A DNA stretch of 64,000 nt from Cellulomonas sp. S1-8 (lineage in GTDB: Bacteria; Actinomycetota; Actinomycetes; Actinomycetales; Cellulomonadaceae), in assembly GCF_026184235.1 (NCBI RefSeq), contig NZ_CP110806.1, forward strand, positions 4,030,001-4,094,000, given 5' to 3'. Position 1 is the first letter of the stretch. Every line of letters begins with the position of its first letter. A program made the translations under genes and the position numbers. Positions 45,347 through 53,545 of this stretch are shown piece after piece. Below the pieces are notes generated by a model that saw only the letters and a list, made by a program, of their open reading frames with translations, was not told where the DNA came from and ran no database searches.

Positions 45347-47037
45347 AGATCCGCGACACCGGCGACCTGTGGTGGAAGTCCGCGGTCATCTACTGCCTCG
45401 ACGTCGAGACGTACATGGACTGGGACGACGACGGCATCGGCGACCTGCCCGGCCTCGTGCAGCGCATCGACCACCTGGCGGAGCTGGGCGTCACGTGCCT
45501 GTGGCTCATGCCGTTCTACCCGACGGCCGACCTCGACGACGGCTACGACATCACCGACTACTACGGCGTGGACCCCCGCCTGGGCGACGCGGGCGACCTC
45601 GTCGAGCTGGTCCGCACCGCCAACGACCGCGGCATCCGGGTCATCGCCGACCTCGTCGTCAACCACACCTCCGACCGGCACCCGTGGTTCCGCAGCGCGC
45701 GCCGCTCGAAGGACAGCCCGTACCGCGACTGGTACGTGTGGCGCGAGGACGCCCCGCCGGACACGTCGGCCGAGGTGGTCTTCCCCGACCAGGAGAAGGG
45801 CATCTGGACGTTCGACGAGCAGGCGGGCGCCTGGTACCGGCACCGCTTCTACCGCCACCAGCCGGACCTCAACACCGCGAACCCGCAGGTCCGTGACGCG
45901 ATCGCGAAGGTCGTGGGCTACTGGGCGCAGATGGGCCTGGACGGGTTCCGCGTCGACGCGGTGCCGTTCTTCCTGCTGGACGCCGCCAAGACCAAGGGCG
46001 ACGAGGTCGACCACCCGCACGAGTTCCTGCAGCAGCTGCGCGCGTTCCTGTCCCGCCGCACGGGCGACTCGATCCTCATGGGCGAGGTCAACCTGCCGTA
46101 CGACGAGCAGCGCCTGTTCTTCGGGGACCACTCGGGCGACGGCGAGGACGAGGGCAAGGAGCTGAACCTGCAGTTCGACTTCGTCCTCATGCAGCAGATG
46201 TACCTGGCCCTCGCGCGTCAGGACGCCGGCCCGATCGCGGCCACGCTGGAGTCCCGCCCCGAGATCCCGTCGGACGCCCAGTGGGCGACGTTCGTGCGCA
46301 ACCACGACGAGCTGACGCTGGACAAGCTGTCCGACGACGAGCGGCAGGAGGTGTTCGACGCCTTCGGCCCGGACCCGGACATGCAGCTCTACGACCGCGG
46401 CCTGCGCCGCCGGCTGCCCCCGATGCTCGACGGGGACCCGCGCCGCGTCCGGATGGTCTACTCGCTGCTGTTCAGCCTGCCCGGCACGCCGGTGCTGTTC
46501 TACGGCGAGGAGATCGGCATGGGCGAGAACCTCGCCATCGAGGGCCGCATGGCGGTGCGGACGCCGATGCAGTGGACGTCCGGCAAGAACGGCGGGTACT
46601 CGAAGGCGGCACCGTCGAAGCTGTCGGGGCAGGTCACGGAGGGTGCGTTCGGACCGGACCACGTCAACGTGTCGGACCAGCGCCGCGACCCGGACTCGCT
46701 GCTCAACTTCGTCCAGAAGCTCGCACGCCGCTACCGCGAGAGCCCCGAGCTGGGCTGGACCAAGCGCGTCGAGATCCTCGACCAGCCGCACGCCGCGGTC
46801 CTCGCGCACCGCTCCACATGGCAGGACGGGTCCATGGTGGCGCTGCACAACCTGGGCCCCGACGCGGTCCGCGTGCCGCTGCACCTGCCCGACACCGACG
46901 ACTCCTGCAGGCTCATCGACCTGCTGCAGGACGACGACCACGTGCCGGACGCGCGGGGGCGCCTCGAGATCGAGCTCGACGGGTACGGCTACCGCTGGCT
47001 GCGGGTCGTCCACCCGGACTCGCGGCGGCTGCTGTGA
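45343..47037 (+). CDS. GH13 alpha-amylase-family enzyme (trehalose synthase/amylosucrase-like)
   Basis: A 564-residue alpha-glucan enzyme. The TIM barrel has all GH13 regions: VIADLVVNHTSDRHPWF, the nucleophile Asp in GFRVDAVPF, the acid/base Glu in ILMGEVNLP and the stabiliser in FVRNHDELTLD. The start WWKSAVIYCLDVETYMDWDDDGIGDL resembles trehalose synthases and related transglycosylases. The barrel ends near residue 470, and a C-terminal beta domain follows. No signal peptide is present. Coupling with the LLM gene is by a GTGA overlap. Confidence 0.92.
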   Translation: MKIRDTGDLWWKSAVIYCLDVETYMDWDDDGIGDLPGLVQRIDHLAELGVTCLWLMPFYPTADLDDGYDITDYYGVDPRLGDAGDLVELVRTANDRGIRVIADLVVNHTSDRHPWFRSARRSKDSPYRDWYVWREDAPPDTSAEVVFPDQEKGIWTFDEQAGAWYRHRFYRHQPDLNTANPQVRDAIAKVVGYWAQMGLDGFRVDAVPFFLLDAAKTKGDEVDHPHEFLQQLRAFLSRRTGDSILMGEVNLPYDEQRLFFGDHSGDGEDEGKELNLQFDFVLMQQMYLALARQDAGPIAATLESRPEIPSDAQWATFVRNHDELTLDKLSDDERQEVFDAFGPDPDMQLYDRGLRRRLPPMLDGDPRRVRMVYSLLFSLPGTPVLFYGEEIGMGENLAIEGRMAVRTPMQWTSGKNGGYSKAAPSKLSGQVTEGAFGPDHVNVSDQRRDPDSLLNFVQKLARRYRESPELGWTKRVEILDQPHAAVLAHRSTWQDGSMVALHNLGPDAVRVPLHLPDTDDSCRLIDLLQDDDHVPDARGRLEIELDGYGYRWLRVVHPDSRRLL

Positions 47038-47171
47038 GCCCCACCCGGCGGCGCGCGGCGGCTGAAGCGTTTCGGCTCATGGTCCGTCCAGCAGGCGCTC
47101 AGGAAGGTCGCGTACCGTTCCGGAGGCCGTCCCCCGTTCCGGGCCGGTCTCCCGACCCCCGGAGGATCTCC

Positions 47172-48161
47172 GTGCGACGCCCCACCACCGCCCGCACCGC
47201 GCTGCGCGCCGCAGCCGCGACGCTGGCGCTCAGCCTCACGCTTGCCGCCTGCTCCGGCGGCGGCGGGAGCGACGACCCGACGACTCCGGCATCGGAGGAC
47301 ACCGCCGCGGCGTCCACCGATGCGCCCGAGGAGGCGCCCACCCCGACCGCCGAGGACATCGCCGCGCTCGAGGCCGTGACCGTCGACGGTGCCCCCGGCG
47401 CCCAGCCGACCGTGACGCTGGGTGCCACGCCGTTCAGCGTGACGGCCGCCGTGGCCCGCGTCCTCGACGAGGGCACGGGCGAGGAGATCGCCGACGGCGA
47501 CCTCGTCGACCTGCACTCGCTGTGGATCAAGGGCCTCGACGGCAGCCAGCTCTCCTCGACGTGGGAGTCCAGCACCCCCGAGCAGATCGTCGTCAGCGAG
47601 GCCTCGCTCGCCCCCGTGCTCACCGACATCCTCGTCGGCGGCAAGGTGGGCACCCGCTTCGTGTTCGCGGTCCCGTCGGGCGAGGACGAGTCGTCCCTCG
47701 CCGTCGCCGAGGTCGTCTCCAAGCGCCCCGGCCGCGCCGACGGCACCGCCGTCGCCCCCGCGGACGGCCTGCCGACCGTGACGCTCGCCGACAACGGCGC
47801 GCCGTCGATCGAGACCGTCGCGGGTGACCCGCCCGCCGCCCTGACCGTGCAGCCGCTCATCGAGGGCGCCGGACCCGCGGTCACCGCCGGGCAGACCGTG
47901 CTCGTGCACTACACCGGCTGGCTGTGGGACGGCACGCAGTTCGACTCCTCATGGGAGCGCAGCACGCCCTACCCGGTCGAGAACATCGGCCAGGGCCAGG
48001 TCATCGCCGGTTGGAACGAGGGCCTCGTCGGCCAGAAGGTCGGCAGCCAGGTCCTGCTCGTCGTGCCGCCGGACAAGGGGTACGGCGCCGAGGGCTCGGG
48101 CGAGACGATCCCGCCCGACTCCACGCTCGTGTTCGTCGTCGACATCCTCGCGGCGTCCTGA
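47172..48161 (+). CDS. FKBP-type peptidyl-prolyl isomerase lipoprotein
   Basis: A 329-residue exported lipoprotein. The lipobox LTLAACSGG (Cys about residue 27) is followed by a long Thr/Ala/Glu-rich linker. A degenerate FKBP-like region lies at about 65-190 and a complete FKBP domain at about 235-328 (VLVHYTGWLWDGTQFDSSWERSTPYPVENIGQGQVIAGWNEGLVGQKVGSQVLLVVPPDKGYG). It would help folding of proteins outside the membrane. GGAGG before the GTG fixes the start. Confidence 0.92.
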   Translation: MRRPTTARTALRAAAATLALSLTLAACSGGGGSDDPTTPASEDTAAASTDAPEEAPTPTAEDIAALEAVTVDGAPGAQPTVTLGATPFSVTAAVARVLDEGTGEEIADGDLVDLHSLWIKGLDGSQLSSTWESSTPEQIVVSEASLAPVLTDILVGGKVGTRFVFAVPSGEDESSLAVAEVVSKRPGRADGTAVAPADGLPTVTLADNGAPSIETVAGDPPAALTVQPLIEGAGPAVTAGQTVLVHYTGWLWDGTQFDSSWERSTPYPVENIGQGQVIAGWNEGLVGQKVGSQVLLVVPPDKGYGAEGSGETIPPDSTLVFVVDILAAS

Positions 48162-48182
48162 GCACCCGCACCTGAACCACCC

Positions 48183-48217
48183 CTCGGGGTCCGCACCGCT
48201 CCGGTGCGGACCCCGAG
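48183..48217. terminator. bidirectional hairpin terminator
   Basis: CTCGGGGTCCGCACC (48183-48197) pairs perfectly with GGTGCGGACCCCGAG (48203-48217) around a five-base loop, between convergent genes ending at 48161 and 48223. Confidence 0.88.
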
Positions 48218-48222
48218 GTCGT

Positions 48223-49542
48223 TCAGCGGAGGTAGTAGTTCAGCGTCGTCGTGCTCGTGTACGGCGTGTGGTTCGGGCCGTGCGTGTACAGGCCGGCCTG
48301 GCCCCACTTGGACGTGAGCGTCGTCGCCCCCGACTTGTAGGCCGAGTGGTCACCGTTGACGTAGCTGACGCGGTGGCCGATGACGAGCGGTGACAGCGCG
48401 TTGGTCGCCGTCGCGTAGGACTGGCTGGACGAGAAGCGGTAGCTGCCGTCCGTCCAGTACTTCGCGGTGTAGTTCATCCACCGGTTGTTCGACGTCGACT
48501 GGCTGTACCAGGCGTACGAGTGGCAGTTGTACTTGGCGGTCGCGCTGCGCACCCGCGTGGCCCGCGGGTACGAGCTCGCCATCTGGTTGTTGATCTGGGT
48601 GATCTGCGACGACGTGAGGTCGCCGCTGACCGTCAGGGTCGCGACCGTGCTGCCGTTGGGGGTCTTGACCGAGCTGTTGGTGTAGCTCGGGGCGTCGGGC
48701 GTGACGCCGCCGCCGACCGTGGGCAAGCGGGAGGTCGAGCCCGCCTCCAGCCGGTACGTGCGCTGCAGGTCGCCGTCGAGGCCCTGCAGCAGGTCCTTCC
48801 ACTGCGACGGCGCGAGTGCGCTGACCAGACCGCCCTCGAGGAACGTCGCGACGCCGGCCGACTCACCCGACAGCCGGTCGAGCGCGGCCGGGTCGTCCTG
48901 CGCGAGCGCCCGCAGCGCGACGAGCGCCGACCCGGACGTGTCGTAGTGCGTGCCACCCGCGATGCGCTGCTTCTGGCGCCACTTCTCGACGACCACGCCG
49001 ACGGCGTCCGCGCGCCGCTCGACGTCGCCCTGGCCGAGCACCTCGGGCTGCGCGAGCACCAGCTCGACGAAGCCGACGTGCAGGGTCGAGATCGCGTCGG
49101 TCGCCGCGACGGCGGCGAGGTCCGCGGAGCCGTACGTCGCCAGGACGACGTCGAGCACGTCGGGCCGTCGGATCAGCTCGTCGATGACCGGGCTCTTCGC
49201 CCGCAGCGCGTCGAGGCCCTGCTGCGGGGTCGAGTAGGCGACGTAGTCGCCCACGTACGGGTAGTCGAGCGCGGCCTCGAGCAGGGCCGCGGTCGTCATG
49301 CCCGCGACGTCGGCGTCGGGGACGTCGAGGGCCGCCACCAGGTCCGCCGGGGCGGCGTCCGCCCAGGCGTCGGGCGCGGTCTGCGGGGTGAGCGCGTACT
49401 CGATCCCCGCGTCGGTGGTGCCGTACCAGGACTCGCCTGTCGTCGCACCCTGTGCGGGTGCGGCGCCGACCAGCACGCTCGCTGCGAGGACGACGGCGGC
49501 CGCCGCCCCGCCGACGGTGCATCTCGTCTTGCCACTGCTCAT
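48223..49542 (-). CDS. secreted protein with putative Cys/His catalytic C-terminal domain
   Basis: A 439-residue exported protein. Residues 1-32 are a signal peptide (AAAAVVLAASVLVGAAPAQGA). The middle is helical with no recognised domain. The last 102 residues start YNCHSYAWY (Cys340) and contain GDHSAYKSG (His399) and TSKWGQAGLYTHGPNHTPY. The Cys-His order and spacing look like an NlpC/P60- or CHAP-like papain fold, but the signatures are not canonical. Similar C-termini occur in uncharacterised secreted proteins of Firmicutes and actinobacteria (from memory). It could be a wall or protein hydrolase. The function is open. Confidence 0.75.
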   Translation of the reverse strand: MSSGKTRCTVGGAAAAVVLAASVLVGAAPAQGATTGESWYGTTDAGIEYALTPQTAPDAWADAAPADLVAALDVPDADVAGMTTAALLEAALDYPYVGDYVAYSTPQQGLDALRAKSPVIDELIRRPDVLDVVLATYGSADLAAVAATDAISTLHVGFVELVLAQPEVLGQGDVERRADAVGVVVEKWRQKQRIAGGTHYDTSGSALVALRALAQDDPAALDRLSGESAGVATFLEGGLVSALAPSQWKDLLQGLDGDLQRTYRLEAGSTSRLPTVGGGVTPDAPSYTNSSVKTPNGSTVATLTVSGDLTSSQITQINNQMASSYPRATRVRSATAKYNCHSYAWYSQSTSNNRWMNYTAKYWTDGSYRFSSSQSYATATNALSPLVIGHRVSYVNGDHSAYKSGATTLTSKWGQAGLYTHGPNHTPYTSTTTLNYYLR

Positions 49543-49560
49543 GTCGGAACCCCCTGTGCC

Positions 49561-49594
49561 CGGACCTCGTCGTCCGTCCGGACCTCGTCGTCCG
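49561..49594. repeat. 17-base direct repeat, two copies
   Basis: CGGACCTCGTCGTCCG occurs twice in tandem within the 241-base gap between the secreted protein start and the EF-G2-like gene. Confidence 0.7.
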
Positions 49595-49783
49595 CGACCG
49601 CCGACCGGCGCCCGCCGGCCCCAGCGTAGAGGCGCGGTGACCTCAGTGAGGGTGGTTTGTGACTCCGACTTGCGGCCGTGGGGACGACGTGCCGCCGGCC
49701 CGTCCAGGGACGCACGTCCTGTTCCTCCCGGCCGCCTCGGCCTACGCTGGCCGGACGATCACCTCCAGCGCGGGAGGGTCCTC

Positions 49784-51841
49784 ATGGACCAGGCATCGTC
49801 GGTCGCCGTCCGTACCGTCGCCCTGCTGGGCGCGTCGGGATCCGGCAAGACCACCCTCACCGAGGCCCTGCTGCTGCGGGCCGGCGCGATCCCCCGCGCC
49901 GGCCGCGTCGAGGACGGCAGCACGGTCACGGACCACGAGCCCGAGGAGATCGCCCGCGGCATCTCCCTGGCGCTCGGCGTCGCGCACCTGCCGTGGCAGG
50001 CCGACGACGGGCACACGTACGACCTCACCGTGCTCGACACCCCCGGCTTCCTCGACTTCGCCGGTGCCGTCGACGCGGCCCTGAGCGCCGCCGACCTGGC
50101 CGTCGTCGTCGTCAGCGCCGTCGACGGCGTGCAGGCGGGCACGCACCTGGCATGGCGGGCCGCGGCCGACGCGGGCGTGCCGCGCGTCGTCGTCGTCACC
50201 AAGGAGGACAAGGTGCGCGCCGACTTCCACCGCACCCTGGCCCAGCTGCGCGCGGCGTTCGGGGACACGCTCGTCCCGCTCGAGCTGCCGTTCGGCGACG
50301 AGGCCGCGTTCACCGGTGTCGCCGACGTGCTCTCCGAGGAGGGCTACGTCTACGACGCGGACGGCCACCACCACAGCGAGCCGCTGCCGTCGGGCGTCGC
50401 GGAGGAGGAGCACCGCCTGCACGAGGAGGTCACCGAGGAGATCGTCGCGCACGACGACGAGCAGCTCGAGCGGTACCTCGCGGGCGACGTGCCGTCCGCC
50501 GCGGACCTCGGCCGGACCCTCGCGCAGGAGGTCTGCGACGGCCGCGCCGTGCCGGTGCTGGTCGCGTCCGGGACGACGGGTGTCGGTGTCGACCGCCTCG
50601 CCGACCTGCTGTGCGCGCTGTGCCCCGGCCCCGACGCACGGGCCCGCACCGTGCTCGCGGGCGCCGTCGAGGTGCAGGTCGCGCCGGACCCGCACGGCCC
50701 GACGCTCGTGCACGTCTTCCGGACCGTGGCCGACCCGTTCGTCGGGCAGGTCACGGTGTTCCGCGTGCTGTCGGGGACGGTGCGGCCCGGCGACCGGCTG
50801 GTCAACACCACGACGCGCACCGAGGAGCGGGTGCCCGGGCTGTTCCGGCTGCGCGGCAAGGAGCACACGCCACTCGACGCGGCGGTCGCGGGGCAGGTCG
50901 CGGCGGTGGCGAAGCTCACCGGCACGCCGACGGGGTCGCTGCTCGCCGCCCGCGGCACGCCGGGCGTGGGCATGACCGCAGCACCCGCACCCGTGCGGCC
51001 CGGCGTGTACGCGCTCGCGCTGGACCCCGTCACGCAGTCCGACGACGACCGGCTGTCCGCCGCCCTCGCCCGCCTCTGCGCCGAGGACCCCACCCTGACC
51101 GTCGACCGGACGGGCGACCGCACCGTGCTGCGCGGCCTGGGCGACACGCACCTGGCGGTCGCGCTCGAGCGCCTCGCGCGCGTCTTCGGTGTGCACGTCA
51201 CCACGGCGCCCGTCCCCGTCGGGTACCGCGAGACCGTCGCGCGGCCCGTCGCCGCCGAGGGCCGCGTCAAGAAGCAGTCCGGCGGCCACGGGCAGTACGC
51301 GGTCGTGCACCTGCGGGTCTCCCCGTTGCCCCCCGGGTCCGGCTTCGAGTTCGTCGACTCGGTCGTCGGCGGCGCGATCCCCCGGTCCTACCTGCCGGCC
51401 GTCGAGCGCGGCGTCCGCGAGGCGATGGCCGCGGGCGGCCCCCACGGCTACCCGGTCGTGGACCTGCGCGTCGAGGTTCACGACGGCCGCGCGCACGCCG
51501 TCGACTCCTCCGACATGGCGTTCCGCACGGCCGCGGCCGCGGGGCTCAAGGAGGCGCTGGCCACGGCCGGGACGGTCGTCCTCGAGCCCGTGTGCCGCGT
51601 GCAGATCACCGTGCCGACGGCCGCGCAGGGCGACGTCATGAGCGACCTGTCCGCACGCCGCGGCCGCATCACCGACACCATGTCGCTCGACGGCGGCGAG
51701 GTGGTCGTCGAGGCCGTCGTCCCCGAGGCCGAGCTGCGGCGCTACGTGCTCGACCTGCGCTCGCTCACCGGGGGCCGCGGCGGCCTGACCGTCGCACCCG
51801 ACCACTACGCACCCTGCCCGGACCACCTCGCCCCGGTCTGA
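49784..51841 (+). CDS. elongation factor G-like GTPase (EF-G2 type)
   Basis: A 685-residue translational GTPase paralogue. G1 reads GASGSGKTT (about 16-24), where canonical EF-G has GHVDHGKTT. G3 is LDTPGFLDF and G4 VTKEDK. Domains II to V follow, with the domain IV hallmark RVKKQSGGHGQYAVV (about 488-502) and a complete domain V. The switch I region carries EEIARGISLAL. Such EF-G2 proteins exist beside the main EF-G in actinobacteria. The role may be ribosome recycling or stress translation. A GGGAGGG site precedes the ATG. Confidence 0.9.
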   Translation: MDQASSVAVRTVALLGASGSGKTTLTEALLLRAGAIPRAGRVEDGSTVTDHEPEEIARGISLALGVAHLPWQADDGHTYDLTVLDTPGFLDFAGAVDAALSAADLAVVVVSAVDGVQAGTHLAWRAAADAGVPRVVVVTKEDKVRADFHRTLAQLRAAFGDTLVPLELPFGDEAAFTGVADVLSEEGYVYDADGHHHSEPLPSGVAEEEHRLHEEVTEEIVAHDDEQLERYLAGDVPSAADLGRTLAQEVCDGRAVPVLVASGTTGVGVDRLADLLCALCPGPDARARTVLAGAVEVQVAPDPHGPTLVHVFRTVADPFVGQVTVFRVLSGTVRPGDRLVNTTTRTEERVPGLFRLRGKEHTPLDAAVAGQVAAVAKLTGTPTGSLLAARGTPGVGMTAAPAPVRPGVYALALDPVTQSDDDRLSAALARLCAEDPTLTVDRTGDRTVLRGLGDTHLAVALERLARVFGVHVTTAPVPVGYRETVARPVAAEGRVKKQSGGHGQYAVVHLRVSPLPPGSGFEFVDSVVGGAIPRSYLPAVERGVREAMAAGGPHGYPVVDLRVEVHDGRAHAVDSSDMAFRTAAAAGLKEALATAGTVVLEPVCRVQITVPTAAQGDVMSDLSARRGRITDTMSLDGGEVVVEAVVPEAELRRYVLDLRSLTGGRGGLTVAPDHYAPCPDHLAPV

Positions 51842-51914
51842 GGGCCGGCCGGATCGACCTCTCGCGGCGGGGTGGCGGCCCGACGCACCGGCGCGTGCCG
51901 GCGCGTGCCGGGCG

Positions 51915-52910
51915 TCAGCTCCCGGCGGGGCCGCTGCTCGCGCGGACGACGAGCTCGGGGACCAGGGTGGTGCCGACGACCGGGCCCTGCGCGACGACGA
52001 GCTGCGCGGTCAGGGCGGCGATCTCGGCGGTCGGCTGGCGCACCGTCGTCAGCGGCACCGCGGCCGTCCGGGCGAGGTCGACGTCGTCGTGCCCGACGAT
52101 CGCGACGTCCTGCGGGACGCGCACCCCCGCCGCGAGCAGCTCCTGCAGGATGCCGACCGCGAGCACGTCGTTGCCCGCGAGCACACCGTCGGGCCGGCGC
52201 GAGGCGGGCTGCGCCGCGAGGTCCGCACCGATGCGCCGTCCCTCGTCGAGGTCCAGGCGCGCGACCTCCACGACGCGCAGCTCGACCCCGTGGGCCGTCG
52301 CGACGCCGCGCGCCCCCGCGAGCCGGTCGGCGACCTGCGTGACCCGTTCCGGGCCGGGCACGGCGACGAGCCGTCGGCGCCCGCCGTCGACGAGGTGCTG
52401 GGCCGCGAGCCGGCCGCCCGCGACGTGGTCGAGCGTCACCGAGGGCAGCACACCGGTGGGGTCCGCGGCGTCGACGAGGACGACGGCCGTGCCGCGGCGC
52501 TGCAGGTCGTGCAGGGTCGACAGGTCCGCGTCGCAGGGCGTGACGACGACGCCGTCGAGCCGCAGCTGCTCGAACAGGCCGAGGAGCGAGCGCTGGCGGT
52601 CCGCCGAGCCGTGGCTCGACGCGACCAGCGCGGTCATGCCCTGCGGGTCGAGGCGCTGCTCGACCGCCCGGACGACCGACGCGAGGAACGGGTCGGCGGC
52701 GTCGACGACGCACACGCCGACCAGCTGGGACCGGCCGCGGCGCAGCTGCTGCGCCGGCAGGTGCGGGACGTACCCGAGCTCGTCGACCGCGCGCTCGATG
52801 CGGGTGTGCAGCTCGCGGGACATGCGCTCGGGGCGGTTGAGGAAGTTGGAGACGCTCGCGGCGGAGGCGCGCGCGTGCCGGGCCACGTCCTGGATCGTCG
52901 CGCGCCCCAC
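51915..52910 (-). CDS. LacI-family transcriptional regulator
   Basis: A 331-residue repressor. The N-terminal helix-turn-helix begins ATIQDVARHARASAASVSNFLNRPERMS, with a hinge near LRRGRSQLVGVCVVD. The periplasmic-binding-like domain (about 60-330) binds an effector, probably a sugar. The GTG start at 52910 gives the family N-terminus; an alternative GTG at 52919 adds three residues. The regulated genes are not clear, as the divergent neighbour is a nucleotide hydrolase. An inverted repeat at 53067-53094 may be its operator. Confidence 0.9.
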   Translation of the reverse strand: MGRATIQDVARHARASAASVSNFLNRPERMSRELHTRIERAVDELGYVPHLPAQQLRRGRSQLVGVCVVDAADPFLASVVRAVEQRLDPQGMTALVASSHGSADRQRSLLGLFEQLRLDGVVVTPCDADLSTLHDLQRRGTAVVLVDAADPTGVLPSVTLDHVAGGRLAAQHLVDGGRRRLVAVPGPERVTQVADRLAGARGVATAHGVELRVVEVARLDLDEGRRIGADLAAQPASRRPDGVLAGNDVLAVGILQELLAAGVRVPQDVAIVGHDDVDLARTAAVPLTTVRQPTAEIAALTAQLVVAQGPVVGTTLVPELVVRASSGPAGS

Positions 52911-53066
52911 CCTGCCCACCCCCTCGAGCCACGTCGGCACAGCGGCACCGGACCCCTGCGGGCCGGCGCACCGCGGTTGACGTGCAGGAACGGCGGCGCG
53001 CCAGTCTGCCACCGGGTGCCGTCGGCCCGCGCGTCCAGTCCACGGCCCCCCGCGCATCCGGGGGAA

Positions 53067-53094
53067 GGAAATGGGCAGATACGCGCCCACTTCC
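53067..53094. promoter_or_regulatory. inverted repeat between LacI and MazG-like genes
   Basis: GGAAATGGGC (53067-53076) and GCCCACTTCC (53085-53094) pair at nine of ten positions around eight bases. CGCCCACT recurs at about 53113-53120. It lies 157 to 184 bases upstream of the LacI start and could be its operator. Confidence 0.35.
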
Positions 53095-53176
53095 CCGGGC
53101 GGTGTCGGATTTCTTCGCCCACTGTGCGGTTCACGCGCCGGGCGAGGGCGGGTACCGCGGGGCGGATGATGGGGGC

Positions 53177-53524
53177 GTGGCGGAGATCGCGGAGCTGGCG
53201 GCGGCGGTGCGGGAGTTCTCGCAGGAGCGCGACTGGGAGCAGTTCCACGACCCCAAGTCGCTCGTGCTCGCGCTCGTCGGGGAGGTCGGGGAGCTGGCCG
53301 AGCTCTTCCAGTGGGTGCCTGCCGACCAGGCCGTCGAGCGGTTCGCCGCCCCCGACCGGCGGGCCCGCGCGGCGCAGGAGATGGCCGACGTGCTCGTCTA
53401 CCTGGTCCGCCTCGCGGACGTCCTCGGCGTCGACCTGGGCGCCGCGGCCCGCGCCAAGCTGGCGGACTCCCACACCCGCTTCCCCCCGGAGCACCACCGC
53501 GGCGTCGCCCCCCACAAACCCTGA
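53177..53524 (+). CDS. MazG-like nucleotide pyrophosphohydrolase
   Basis: A 115-residue all-alpha NTP pyrophosphatase. The ExxE and ExxD metal motifs are in LVGEVGELAELFQW and AQEMADVLVYLVRLADVLG, with WEQFHDPKSLVLAL before them (dCTPase/RS21-C6 type). It would hydrolyse non-canonical or excess NTPs. The GTG start is the only in-frame one after the GGGGG stretch; two earlier ATGs are in other frames. Confidence 0.92.
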   Translation: MAEIAELAAAVREFSQERDWEQFHDPKSLVLALVGEVGELAELFQWVPADQAVERFAAPDRRARAAQEMADVLVYLVRLADVLGVDLGAAARAKLADSHTRFPPEHHRGVAPHKP

Positions 53525-53545
53525 CCCCCGTCGTCGAGTGGCGGG

